A stretch of 64,000 nucleotides of DNA, from NCBI GenBank assembly GCA_038501625.1, contig JAZAYU010000262.1:434001-498000 (forward strand), read 5' to 3'. The notes beneath the pieces are model-generated. The model was not told the DNA's origin. It saw only the letters and a list, made by a program, of their open reading frames with translations, and did not search any database. Shown here piece after piece: positions 48,501-55,119 of this stretch. The first letter of the stretch is position 1, and every line of letters begins with the position of its first letter. Origin of the DNA: Corbicula japonica. Lineage: Eukaryota; Mollusca; Bivalvia; Venerida; Cyrenidae. The position numbers and the translations under genes are program-made.

Positions 48501-50552
48501 AATCAATAGACCATATTATCTAAGACACTGTTCTGAAACATGCTTTTTAACTGTTTTGAAAATAGACAACAGCTCAAAAGATAAACAAAGGTGAATTTAG
48601 ATAAAATCATCAAAAGTAACATGTACAAAATCTGATCAATATATCCAACAGCAATATGTTGTTAAAAATTAAATAGAGACAACTTATGCGTGCGTGTCAC
48701 GGCACCAAAAATGTGCGGGGGTGGTCTATGTAATGATAGAATCATATAGTGGAATGAACCCAAAGTGCTGTGTCAGGTTCGTACCTTTTTTAAATTCAAT
48801 GTCAACAACGGAAATTATGTTAACGTCTAGTAACATACATTAAACAGCGCCAAAAGAAGACGCCAGTCGACGTGGTGGGACGTCGCGCAATATTCCCGAC
48901 ACAACATTAACAAATTCAAAATTATGGACTCCCTTTCTGGTTACTTGTTTAATTGTTTCCGGTTCGACCTGAGCCGCCAGATATATTTATTGGAACTAAA
49001 ATTGAAAACAGCAAAGACAATCAAGTAAGCCTTATAAATGGAGGTTCGTGGTTCTTGTCTCTTTTAATGATTATTTGATGGAAGACGTGTCCTTATTAGT
49101 ATCTATAGAGATACAGAAGTGTCAAATTTGACTAGTATTCGGATTAATTACTTTGAGTATTTTCACTTGGCTTCATAAAACAATGAAATATTATGGCTTG
49201 TAGTATTAATGACTCTAGGATAAACTAGTTACAATTATATCTAATAGATAATACGGTTGTCTCTCTCAGAGCAAAATCAATATTTTTCTCTACAATTAAA
49301 AATGCAAAAACAAAGATTTTTATTAGCTAAGAAATATTATGGCTTGTAGTATTAATGACTCTTGGATAAACTAGTTACAACTATATCATATAGATAATAC
49401 GGTAACCGTTGTCTCTTTCAGAGCAAAAACAATATTTTTTCTCTACAGATAATAAATACAAAACCAAAGATTTTTAAAAACCTTACTATAAAATAGTGGT
49501 GTAGTAAATGCAAAATAATATAAATTTAAGCATCTTGTAGTTCTACAGTATTTGGGCTAAGGAGAGACTTGGATATCATATAGTTAACATCTTATTAAGG
49601 ATTGAATCGATATTTGATGGTTTTCATTTGGGTATGGAGAACAGTTGGATTGTTTAAAGTGAATGAAGCCCGAAGGGCTTTACGTGTACTTTAAACAATC
49701 AAACTGTTTTCCATACCCAAATGAAAACCTTCAAATATTGATTCAATCCTTATATTAACACTTATAAATACTCTCATTAATACAGATACTATTAGAAGAA
49801 TTCGTTAAAAACGGCAGTTTCGAATGGCAGTTGGAACAGCCACGTTGGCGACAAATTGAATTACGGCACGCTTTTTCGAAGCAACTCGTGGCAAAACGTG
49901 CGTGCTCAGCGACGTCACACGTCAAAACATTATGCAATGTCCAATAAATTATGAATCCATCTACTTTAGCTACGCCTTTAAAAGTAATGTGTCACACGGT
50001 TTACCATCAGAAATTATGATTTGTTAGATGATTAAGGCTTAATCTAAGAGAACGAAGTTGTTGCGGTGTAAATATCAGTCTTTGGTATTGAACACTGAAG
50101 GTGGGGATGTTGTTGGAAGAATGTTTAAATAGATATGTCAACGCAAAGTTCTACCCTATATTGAAGTTGTGTATTTAATTGTGTCTGTAAAGAAATTATC
50201 AACGTGAAGTATTAAGTTAATATATGGGTGTTGTGGACTTTATATTGCGTACAATCAGTGGTTAAAAGGTGGGAAAAATAATAATCTAAGTTAGTCATAA
50301 AACAAAGTAAGGTATCATTTTTATTAAACATTTGAAAAGCGATTGTTTTTAATATTATCTACTATTATCGTTCTCTGGCAAATATTGCAGATATTGTCAG
50401 AAACATTTTAACGCTTATCAGATTACTTGAATCAGTTTAGAACTCGTTTGACTTTAATATCCACATTATTTATTTATTTATTATCACATAATAATACTGT
50501 TTTAAAGCCAAAATGTTAACTTACCAGCAGGCCAACTTAGATAGTTCCCCAT
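22700..50552 (-). CDS. IFI44-like P-loop GTPase (7 coding exons, 279 aa)
   Basis: Joined exons: 50552-50525, 39929-39886, 38058-37870, 37140-37012, 34167-33990, 23965-23832 and 22837-22700. The total is 840 nt, ATG to TGA, with every intron GT-AG and phases agreeing. Seen in the protein: MGNYLSWPAGPWRQL at the N-terminus; Walker A GATQAGKS at residues 50-57; DVMGLE at 100-105 (G3, DxxG); DPSLAEMAHCNILVV at about 147-161; LTCID at 197-201 where GTPases usually have TKxD; and FPVKNY at 239-244, typical of the family. Known of the family: IFI44/IFI44L are interferon-induced GTPase-like proteins, expanded in bivalves and linked to antiviral responses. Vertebrate members are about 440-450 aa; this one lacks their long N-terminal part, and PWR near residue 11 matches the point just before the G domain. 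Nucleotide binding is inferred, not shown. A tandem paralogue or retrocopy is unlikely given intact introns and frame. Confidence 0.93.
22838..23831 (-). other. Intron 6 of the IFI44-like gene (994 bp)
   Basis: GT-AG, AT-rich. I see no embedded repeat with clear ends. Confidence 0.85.
23832..23965 (-). CDS. IFI44-like coding exon 6 (residues 190-234, G4)
   Basis: 134 nt, acceptor TTTCGTATTGCAG, donor GTATAC. It encodes VATILVLTCIDEVCDKVAKD, a helix, and RAFEIFGIP. LTCID sits where the family has LTK(I/V)D, so the specificity lysine is replaced by cysteine (Cys199). Confidence 0.93.
24415..24490 (-). mobile_element. LINE 3'-end fragment with AAACTTG tail
   Basis: The reverse complement reads GTTCTCTTGTTAACGTATTG, then AATGTAAATGG, then AAACTTGAAACTTGAAACTT. 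This matches the end of the LINE at about 3230-3293, so both belong to one family whose 3' end carries AAACTTG repeats. The copy is 5'-truncated with no coding part visible. Confidence 0.65.
24935..25010 (-). repeat. Repeat family B fragment
   Basis: AACACGACAAATATTAAAAT and TTGCAGGCTCGGTTTGGTTG match family B near 47.60-47.64 kb in the same orientation. Confidence 0.6.
25560..25760 (+). repeat. Diverged tandem duplication (~110 bp x 2)
   Basis: Two blocks share GTCGTT, ACATT.ACAAAAATTGCA, GGGAATCGC/GGAAATCGC and AAACTACAAA-type segments. They are clearly related but degenerate. Confidence 0.45.
26001..27231. mobile_element. 1.23-kb inverted-repeat element (Tc1/mariner-like ends)
   Basis: The left end is ACACTGGTCAAAAGTTCTAA plus GTGCACACT (26001-26029). 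The right end (27203-27231) is its reverse complement at 28 of 29 bases. The CACTGGTCAAAAGTT-type terminus resembles Tc1/mariner ends. Interior frames of 79-90 codons (26087-26359, 26721-26960) show no transposase motif, so it is non-autonomous or too decayed to recognise. Around 26652-26690 there is a GGCGTATCCGAA direct repeat. Confidence 0.75.
28140..28490 (+). repeat. Two direct copies of an ~85-bp repeat
   Basis: GCTGTTAACCAGTGTTACCC and CACTGTTAACCAGTGTTCAG each lead into CTCAAGTTTGGTC, ATTATAATATGTCGGTCAT and GACCGA. Copies start about 257 bp apart, and the second abuts a reverse-transcriptase fragment. Confidence 0.7.
28477..28540 (-). pseudogene. Penelope-like reverse-transcriptase fragment R4
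   Basis: The reverse complement encodes GDVPRATSYGINISQL, the conserved block also found in R1 and R2. Only about 60 bp survive here, in the opposite orientation to the other copies. Confidence 0.65.
28696..29233. mobile_element. 538-bp TTAA-flanked MITE with ~75-115-bp inverted arms
   Basis: TTAA at 28696-28699 and 29230-29233 flank long inverted arms that share CACACTCCTCCCAAT, TATTCATCGATAAA, TCAAAATCTCA-type sequence and GAAACTTTGCACAA. It has no coding capacity. Arm ends differ slightly (GGCATCGC against GGGCCTTC). A related element lies at 45758-46085. Confidence 0.8.
29962..30068. repeat. ~100-bp imperfect fold-back
   Basis: CCGAGGGTAATGCTTTGCAG and AGACAGAAACGAG pair imperfectly with the downstream GAGTTTCCGTCTGGAAAGCA and TAACCCGAGAG. 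This can form a long hairpin in the intron 5 transcript. Confidence 0.6.
31691..32225 (+). repeat. Repeat family B, copy 2
   Basis: The order of blocks matches the reverse complement of 47.67-48.22 kb: GTAACGTTGTTTGTGCCGTG, TCTCCCCGTACATTA, ATTTCGGCCAGTTTATAGAT, GGGTGGTTTCAATATCC, CTCAGATCCCCTGTCA and CCCGGGGCTAGGCGGCGTGG. The terminal direct repeats seen at 47.6 and 48.3 kb are mostly missing. Confidence 0.75.
32660..33975 (+). mobile_element. Penelope-like retroelement relic R2
   Basis: The translation gives RYLDDLLTIDNNYFSSLIN (YLDD at 32708-32719), NIYR, FNKANTSDKQANF, NKFVTNKIYDKMADFNFDIH, then the broken GDVPRAAS block. Multiple stops and frameshifts are present. The family tail follows from about 33360 with GGGGCAAGTGTGAGG and ends GATTCCTGATATGCAAAATT near 33975. 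The tail holds a (TC)36 microsatellite. The element lies antisense to the host gene, just inside intron 5. Confidence 0.75.
33821..33892 (+). repeat. (TC)36 microsatellite in the R2 tail
   Basis: 72 nt of uninterrupted TC. On the transcribed strand of the IFI44-like gene it is (GA)36, starting about 100 nt after the exon 5 donor. It is likely polymorphic in length. Confidence 0.95.
33990..34167 (-). CDS. IFI44-like coding exon 5 (residues 131-189)
   Basis: 178 nt, acceptor TTCTTTTCAAG, donor GTATGTTC. It begins FDQRNHISADSDKYIADPSL and ends KVLKYAHDA plus one base of Asp190. It corresponds to the family segment linking switch II to the G4 strand. The 3' end of retroelement R2 stops about 14 nt into the following intron. 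Confidence 0.93.
35187..35240 (+). repeat. ~29-bp tandem duplication
   Basis: CCATTTGTACTACGAGA occurs twice, each followed by a GAGAGTC-type segment. Confidence 0.7.
35943..36602. mobile_element. ~660-bp inverted-repeat element, ~70-bp arms
   Basis: Left-arm blocks AATATTAGGTTACTGTCTTA, TCAAGCTTGAATTTA and CACTCAACCAAAGTTCTAAT pair with the right arm at about 36530-36600. The left arm is interrupted by the palindrome at 35981-36053; the right arm runs straight through GAATTTACACTC. Confidence 0.75.
35981..36053. mobile_element. 73-bp palindromic micro-MITE with TA duplication
   Basis: It starts TTAGGCTCG and ends CGCCTAA, with internal arms GAAAAATATA and TATATTTTTC. It is flanked by TA on both sides (35979-35980 and 36054-36055). 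The other arm of the host fold-back preserves the empty site with a single TA, so the insertion boundaries are read directly from the window. Confidence 0.8.
36744..36822 (+). repeat. (CT)n microsatellite, interrupted
   Basis: About 78 nt of CT with a CACA interruption near 36794 and a CCC near 36817. It follows a short C run. Confidence 0.95.
37012..37140 (-). CDS. IFI44-like coding exon 4 (residues 88-130, DxxG)
   Basis: 129 nt, phase 0-0, acceptor CTTTTTATAG, donor GTAATT. It encodes CRLIDVMGLEKEDLEGMIPE and then VMEGNVQNRYL. DVMG is the G3 (switch II) motif, and G-M-x-P-E-D then G-x-V-x-N-R-Y is the usual family continuation. Confidence 0.93.
37141..37869 (-). other. Intron 3 of the IFI44-like gene (729 bp)
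   Basis: GT-AG, AT-rich, no recognisable repeat. Confidence 0.85.
37870..38058 (-). CDS. IFI44-like coding exon 3 (residues 25-87, Walker A)
   Basis: 189 nt, phase 0-0, acceptor TTTACTTTCAG, donor GTAAGTAC. It carries KPRIFIWGATQAGKSSLINS with the phosphate-binding loop, then SVDEGRLTNKTIANRSKNSV, which aligns with the family's region of SV..GRV...A..G....SVT type. Confidence 0.95.
38059..39885 (-). other. Intron 2 of the IFI44-like gene (1.8 kb)
   Basis: GT-AG. It contains a repeat family B fragment at about 38.50-38.64 kb. Otherwise it is AT-rich with nothing recognised. Confidence 0.8.
38495..38640 (-). repeat. Repeat family B fragment
   Basis: GTTCACGCCGCCTATCCCCG, GGTTGAGCGCTATTCAAT and CTTGCTTAACGGCCTTCTAC followed by AATGTACGGAGA follow the block order of the 47.7-48.2 kb copy, with an internal deletion. 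Confidence 0.6.
39886..39929 (-). CDS. IFI44-like coding exon 2 (residues 10-24)
   Basis: 44 nt after a T-rich acceptor (TTTTTTTAG), donor GTATTA. It encodes PWRQLETQGSWTKK. The PWR motif is the usual family marker just upstream of the G domain. Confidence 0.85.
41885..43325 (-). mobile_element. 5'-truncated LINE fragment with (TTAC)n tail
   Basis: The minus-strand frame from 43320 encodes the late part of ORF2: TVTYFKYLGITLYKSGSW, then PIKQKFKLFDSLVASILNFG, then NALYGETGRLPLF. Further along, in a broken frame, are HNLRIETGRYENTPRENRLC and TFCNTRQIENEY (a Cys/His knuckle) near 42.45-42.55 kb. The 3' UTR ends in TTAC repeats. The FKYLGI motif and knuckle are typical of CR1/L2-like LINEs. The coding part is disrupted and cannot be active. 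Confidence 0.8.
41889..41933 (-). repeat. (TTAC)n microsatellite forming the LINE 3' tail
   Basis: About eleven GTAA units on the plus strand with a few substitutions. The position at the LINE 3' end suggests it arose with retrotransposition. Confidence 0.85.
43345..43990 (-). mobile_element. Second LINE fragment, C-terminal knuckle region
   Basis: The minus strand encodes SKLRTYMKFKSEYNTEKYHL, then RSHLAQFRSGIQPLRVETGR, then LCRICNGNSEEEDETHFLLK followed by CSMYQDIR. This is the standard C-terminal zinc-knuckle end of LINE ORF2 (C-x2-C...H-x4-C). A stop falls between RFLGLN and the knuckle. It differs in sequence from the adjoining fragment, so two LINE insertions abut head to tail. Confidence 0.8.
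44290..44480 (+). repeat. Two-copy ~97-bp pyrimidine-rich tandem repeat
   Basis: CCCTTCCCAAGCTCGT, ATATCCCCTCTACATTTATT and TGTCCC occur twice. Both strands are open through the array (75 codons plus, 117 codons minus, with INVEGI.ELGKG repeated), which reflects a period close to a multiple of three. No domain is recognised. Confidence 0.75.
45084..45173. repeat. 90-bp fold-back, 40-bp arms
   Basis: The left arm runs GGATAGACA through GTCTATGAAAAATAGACGC. The right arm (GCGTCTATTTTTCATAGCCA through GTGTCTATCC) is its complement with about four mismatches. The 11-nt loop is GAGCGTAGCGA. Confidence 0.9.
45463..45533 (+). repeat. (CAT)n microsatellite, ~71 bp
   Basis: Uninterrupted CAT/ATC repeat followed by a short CAA run. 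Confidence 0.95.
45758..46085. mobile_element. ~330-bp inverted-repeat element related to 28696-29233
   Basis: The left arm has TATCAAAATCTCTCTAACGG and CAAAATAAAATTTAGCACAA. The right arm, reversed, has TATCAAAATCTCTAAAACGG and CAAAACGCAGTTC. A second inner pair is AAAGAAAAATAGTTAGA against TCTAACTATTTTTCTTT. The ATCAAAATCTC block is shared with the TTAA-flanked MITE in intron 5. Confidence 0.65.
46784..47352 (-). other. Unassigned AT-rich stretch with two 80-105-codon frames
   Basis: Minus frames 46784-47101 and 47110-47352 read SSTIACTNYPIYNSGPTNYR and SIKLVDFLNLYLFELSG. No family is recognised and they are in different frames. They may be the remnant of a mobile-element protein or chance frames. 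Confidence 0.2.
47385..48345 (-). mobile_element. Repeat family B composite with ~125-bp direct terminal repeats plus an inverted partial copy
   Basis: On the minus strand a ~125-bp block (AGTAATATGCATTTCCATT, CCGAGC.TGCAATATTTTCA, CGTGTTCGTCGGCTTTCAAA, CCCTTTTCATCTATTT) occurs at 48345-48219 and again at 47690-47573, with about 530 bp of non-coding interior between. The shape is that of a small terminal-direct-repeat element, or a tandem dimer. A plus-strand partial copy (47385-47572) abuts it head-on, giving a ~390-bp inverted structure centred near 47573. No coding capacity. Confidence 0.7.
49185..49476 (+). repeat. 146-bp tandem duplication, two copies
   Basis: GAAATATTATGGCTTGTAGT starts at 49185 and 49331, and the copies stay collinear through AACTAGTTACAA, TAGATAATACGGT, TTTTTCTCTACA and CAAAGATTTTTA. 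They differ by a few substitutions and small indels. Confidence 0.95.
49596..49752. repeat. 157-bp palindrome with GC-rich apex
   Basis: The arms include AAGGATTGAATC against GATTCAATCCTT, TGGTTTTCATTTGGGTATGG against its complement, and ACAGTT.GATTGTTTAAAGT. The apex AAGCCCGAAGGGCTT (49666-49680) forms its own stem. Only a few mismatches occur over ~66-nt arms. Confidence 0.9.
50525..50552 (-). CDS. IFI44-like coding exon 1 (start codon, residues 1-9)
   Basis: ATG at 50552-50550 opens MGNYLSWPA plus one base of Gly10. The donor GTAAGT follows at once. Gly2 and Ser6 fit the N-myristoylation consensus. It is the only start giving the correct phase into exon 2, whose first two bases complete a Gly codon before PWRQL. 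Confidence 0.8.
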
Positions 50553-50900
50553 AATGTATGTGCGCAGAGAATCAACACAATCGCAATATATTCAATTCAA
50601 AAATGTCCAATCGTGTCATTTGCGTACTTAATGCAATGCAAAGGGTTGGTCAAAAAATCCCTTAAGTAATCGACATGAATGATAAACCGCTTTCACAAAA
50701 CTTATTCAGAAGTTAACAGAATTCACTGCATTTTCACAACGTACTTGAAGTGTTGAGGATGTTTAAGGTATTGCAAACATGATCATTGGGTGGGGCAATG
50801 CAAACACAAAAACGGAGTTTTTCTTATACAGTTAAGTTCTTTTCAAAAGTACAATTAGATCACATCATTGCAAACACTTTCCTGAATAACTTGTAGCATA
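50553..50900 (-). promoter_or_regulatory. 5' flank of the IFI44-like gene, possible promoter
   Basis: Reading on the minus strand, GAATATATTG lies about 35-45 nt before the ATG and could be a TATA-like box or part of a short 5' UTR. No exact GAAANNGAAA interferon-response element was found within about 350 bp. An upstream non-coding exon cannot be excluded, so the transcription start is unresolved. Confidence 0.2.
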
Positions 50901-51830
50901 TATTACGAATAGCAGACAACTCAAAAGATAAACACAAGTGAATGTTACTGGTAAAAGATTTTGCATCCGTTCTCAATACTTCTCAATATTAATAAAAGAA
51001 ACGTGTTCAAAAGCTTAGCAATGTGTTGTTAAGATAATACTGAAAAGAAAAGCCAATTTCAAAAATTTCGAAAAATATTGCCGCCATGTCTACTTTTGGT
51101 TTCAATGGCAACTTATTTTGCTGTATCTTTTAAAAACTCGATATTAATTCGCATTGGCAGACCAATGAAAGTGAAGAAATATAGTGTTATATGGCTGTAT
51201 TTACGTTTGGATGTTCAGGTTATTTGAAACAAAAATGCTTTATTTACATAGAGCAGACACACACACAAAGGAAGTACCGTTTGCTCGAAAACTCTGGAGT
51301 CGCTGTTTAAATAAGAGATAATCTATATCAATGATATATATCTCATATAAACACTTATCTACAATATGTTGACATCTGTAATAATAATGTCAGTAATTTT
51401 AAGTGGTACAGCAAAATGTTTTGACTTTGAAACTGAAAGTAGACAAGAAGGGAGTCTTTCTTGAATTTCTTGAAAACTCTTACATTCTTTTGACGAATTA
51501 CCGCAACATATTTTTGACCAGCCTATACTTAATCAGGTTTAAGTTGTTTTTGAAATATATCCATAAATTTCAGTCTTACGCAAACGTTATTCTTTTGTTT
51601 AGAATGTGCTTGGTAATTAGAAAATGAATCAGACTGATTTTAGATAAATACATGTCTTCACTTAAATCTAGATGGTAAAGAATATTTTTCCAATTTGAAA
51701 AATAGAAAGATTAGCAAGTTTTCGCTATATGCAATATTTGTCTCCCCTTAAGCTAAGAGCTAAACTTGCCACGATAAACAGTTCATAAACAGAATTTCAT
51801 TGATAACGAAGTGATTACCTTTTGTGTTGT
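50901..51830. other. AT-rich stretch upstream of the IFI44-like gene
   Basis: A 74-codon plus frame (51403-51627) shows no recognisable domain. No repeat with clear ends was found. Confidence 0.35.
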
Positions 51831-51862
51831 TCACGCCTAGCTCAATTGTTAGCGTGATCGGA
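51831..51862 (+). repeat. tRNA D-arm-like fragment
   Basis: GCCTAGCTCAATTGTTAGCG resembles a tRNA D-arm/A-box. TAGCGTGATCGGAGT recurs at about 51981, inside the trinucleotide tract, so this is probably a SINE scrap split by repeat growth. Confidence 0.35.
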
Positions 51863-51939
51863 GTTTTATGACAAGGCGCATTTTACATGATCTTACTATA
51901 TAATTTTATATATTTATATTCAAAAATAAAGGAACATGT

Positions 51940-52141
51940 ATTGCTACTACTACTACTACCACTACCACTACCACTACCACTAGCGTGATCGGAGTACTAC
52001 TACTGCGACTACGACTAAGACTACTACTACTAATTCTACTACTAGTACTTCTAATAATAATAATAATAATAAGAAGAAGATGAAGAAGAAGAAGAAGAAG
52101 AAGAAGAAGAATTATAATAATAATTATAATAAAAATAAAAC
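51940..52141 (+). repeat. Compound trinucleotide repeat (CTA/CCA, TAA, GAA)
   Basis: Successive runs of CTA/CCACTA, then AATAAT, then AAGAAGATGAAG and ATAATA. It produces long low-complexity frames on both strands that are not genes. Confidence 0.95.
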
Positions 52142-52144
52142 AAT

Positions 52145-52741
52145 ACTTCAGAAATGGCATCGCTGGTTTTAATCACAATTTATAAATTGTAATTTGTCCA
52201 ATGTACCGTACCGATTACTCTGTGATAAATTATATGTGTTTGATGAATCAACGCATGTTTCAAAATTATATTTTTATATGACTACATACTTAGATATAAA
52301 ATAAAAAAAGAAAAATGTAAAAAAATGGTCATAACTCCCGAAAAGGTGGAGCAAATCTTTTTTATTTTTGTTTCAAAGCAACACAACGTTACTAGTAATC
52401 TCTGAAAGTTTAAATCAACTTCGTGCAATAATGAGTAAGAATTTGAGGTCACACAAGAACTGTTGCTCGTACGCACCCACGATCTGTCATTACCCTAGTC
52501 TCCGTATTATTGATGCCTATCGCTGGGGATAATTATGTTGTAAGTTTTTCTCAACTAGGTAATGTTTATGGTTAGGCTTAGGGGGTCGTTATTCTAGATG
52601 GTCATAATTCTATGTGTCAGATAGGTAAGGGTTAAGGTTTGCGTTTTTAATATTATAGTCATTGCTATTTCTATTAGAAGCAAAACGGATATAATTTGTG
52701 AAATTTCGATTTTCTGACTTACCTTATTCACACTGACCATA
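52145..52741. other. AT-rich stretch, nothing recognised
   Basis: No splice-bounded exon or repeat with defined ends. Confidence 0.4.
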
Positions 52742-53295
52742 TATACTCAACAAAAATAAAAAGTATCCACTTTCCTATCTTAAATTTTGTAAAATTTGAA
52801 AACGAATACTGAGAATTCTGTATGTGAACAACTTTTCATTTCTGTTATCATCGCAAAAAGAAAAAGTGTTCTTGAAAATCGGCAGCCACAACTTAGTTAC
52901 CTTTCCCTTTGTTGTAATTAGGGTTCCAGATAAAAGGCAGTGATTCTTTTAAGTATTCACATTGGTTTGAATTAAATCAATCTTTCATCCTCTTGTGATC
53001 AATAAAATCACAAAAAAAATCATCAATAAAACAACTAGTCCTCGATAAACTACGCTAGACATTCCAACCATTTCCTATTACCTCCCTTTATATTAAATAT
53101 GTAATGTTTTGTAATCAGTTATTAATTGTTATTCGACTGGCCGTTGCTTAGGTCTTGGTGTGGAAGATTATGTTTATGAACAATTGAAATTATAAACAAC
53201 TGAGATTAAACAATTAAGCGTTCCTGATTAAATGAAAATATGTTAATGAGAATACAAGCATAAAAAGTGGATACTTTTTATTTTTGTTCAGTATA
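52742..53295. mobile_element. 554-bp Tc1/mariner-like MITE, 32-bp inverted ends
   Basis: The left end is TATACTCAACAAAAATAAAA followed by AGTATCCACTTT. The right end is the reverse complement with a single mismatch (TATACTGAAC at the very end). TA-bounded ends of the type ACTGAACAAAAATAAA are typical of Tc1/mariner-class MITEs. The interior is AT-rich and non-coding. Confidence 0.88.
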
Positions 53296-53299
53296 TTTT

Positions 53300-54285
53300 A
53301 TGTTAGAAAAGGGGAATAGCTGTTACAAAACTTCGTTATTTATCAATCTGATCCGTTATTAAACCTATGAAGTTAATACCGCAATTTATTTGTAGAGATT
53401 TCCCTTTATGTACCACAAATTCTATGTTGATAAGGAAATTACCTGTAAAATATTTTTCCAATAATATTCGAAAGTTTGGAAAACTTGTTTTAAACATGAT
53501 TTCATTAATTTTAAGCAGATGTTATTCCATGCATTATTTATATACTGAAATATTTTTTGAGTGGCCAACAAATTACACAAATTTTATAGCCAATAACAAA
53601 TAACACTGACAAAAGACATACCGATGACACTCGAAGAAACAACAACACAAACTGAACATTGGTAGGTTGTCGCCTTAAATCGTTACAACGCGCGAAACCT
53701 TCCAACCCACCAGAATGCAATTACGAAAAAAAATTTACCCTTTTGAGTTTCTCTAACAAACGTGAGATCAAAGAGAAACACAACAAAATAAAACTAAAAA
53801 AGAACCTCCAAATACAACGAAATTTAACAAAACCCAAAACATAAGTTCCCTATAGGAGATGAATATTAAATGAGAAATAAATCTATAGAGCACAGGACCA
53901 TTTGTACTAGTTAAATGTCGATGTGCATGTGTTAAATGTTAAAAAAAAAACCTAAGTTATTATTTACCCTATTTACCCCAGGGCTATTCAAAAATAAGAT
54001 AAATGTATAAAGTATGTATTGGTGGCGGGGAATTTTAGTCTGATATCAGCTATTTAAAAACTTGTATATTGGCTAAATATCATTTTTTTAACTCAACATA
54101 AATCTTTGATAAATGTTATCGATAAATGACACCGCATACAAGTAAGTTCATTTTATAAAATTCTGTGAAAGAGGTGCTTTACTGAGAAAACATGTTTTGA
54201 AATATTAATGGGTCTTGTTTTAATATAGAAGGTCATGAATGTTGACATTTATTTTAAGTTATGATATCAATGACTGAAATAAATT
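53300..54285. other. No gene resolved
   Basis: Plus frames of 61-78 codons lack recognisable domains. AT-rich. Confidence 0.35.
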
Positions 54286-54289
54286 TAAA

Positions 54290-55115
54290 ATTATGGATAA
54301 ACTAAAGGTAAATCTTTTGCAAGTTTTATCGCTGGTACCAAGATTTAATTTAAAAATACAGGTGCAGTTTAAATTCACTATTGCAAGACGGTATTTCAAA
54401 GCAAGGTTTTTTAGGAGATTAAATTTATAAACGTAAGAAAATATAAGGCAATGTTAATATAAGGCAATGTTAATTTCTTTTAAAAACCATCTGTAAATTC
54501 AAAAAGGTTAAGGCGCAGCGCTCTGCAGGCCTTATGATAAACCCATCTACAGTTGATCATTATGCTTACCTCTTTAGTTACACGACGGTAGTCGGTGGCA
54601 GGGGTTCTAGAGTTTATGAAGGTTTATGGGGAAGTCTTCTTTTAAAGAACCTATAAGCTCGCGGTGTTTCTTTTGTCCTTGTCATTGTGTTCTTGCTACT
54701 TTTACTCCATGTATTCTGGTTTCGATAAGATCATTTAGAACCCCCCCCCCCCCCCCCCCCCTTCGGCTTTCAATGCTATAAGCTTCTTTTGCTTGTGTGC
54801 TTTTGCATGCAAAATTGTTGAGCTGATGGGTTGGTTGGAGTTATTTAACAAAGACAACTTGAATTTGTTTTCTGATATGAGAACCAATTAGGGCAAGTGT
54901 GAGGTTGGTGCATCCTAATACCTCGTTTAATTTCCAGTGGCAAACTGTTCCAAGGCGGAAACCCAAAAGGCTCTCTTTTTCGTTAACTGTTTGTGGCGTC
55001 TTATTTGAATTTGACATACTTATAAAAACATGCCCTCTTTTCCTTTCTTCTCTTTCGCTGCATGAAGAGGCTGTGTTTTGTGAGTGTGGCGATTGCTGAT
55101 ATGCATATTTCATTT
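54290..55115 (+). mobile_element. Penelope-like retroelement relic R3, mostly tail
   Basis: Only the end of the coding part survives (54330-54580), matching R1 and R2 at CAAGATTTAATT, GGTGCAGTTTAA and GCAGGCCTTATGATAAACCC. The shared tail follows, with GGGGTTCTAGAGTTTATGAA, AGGGCAAGTGTGAGGTTGGT, GAAGAGGCTGTGTTTTGTGA and GCTGATATGCATATTTCAT. A (C)21 run at 54741-54761 sits where R1 has a short C-containing segment. Confidence 0.75.
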
Positions 55116-55119
55116 TTTT

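Larger units (their letters stand above)
39930..50524 (-). other. Intron 1 of the IFI44-like gene (10.6 kb)
   Basis: A GT-AG intron right after the 9-codon first coding exon. It holds two LINE fragments (41.89-43.99 kb), a 97-bp C-rich duplication (44.3 kb), a repeat cluster with fold-backs (44.95-46.4 kb), the family B composite (47.4-48.3 kb), a 146-bp tandem duplication (49.2 kb) and a 157-bp palindrome (49.6 kb). Stretches at 39.95-41.88 and 48.35-49.18 kb are AT-rich without recognised elements, apart from faint ~200-400-bp periodic similarity at 40.6-41.2 kb. Confidence 0.8.

Noticed and set aside
51906..52160. 84-codon hydrophobic/serine-rich minus frame
   Set aside because: It is a translation of compound trinucleotide repeats.
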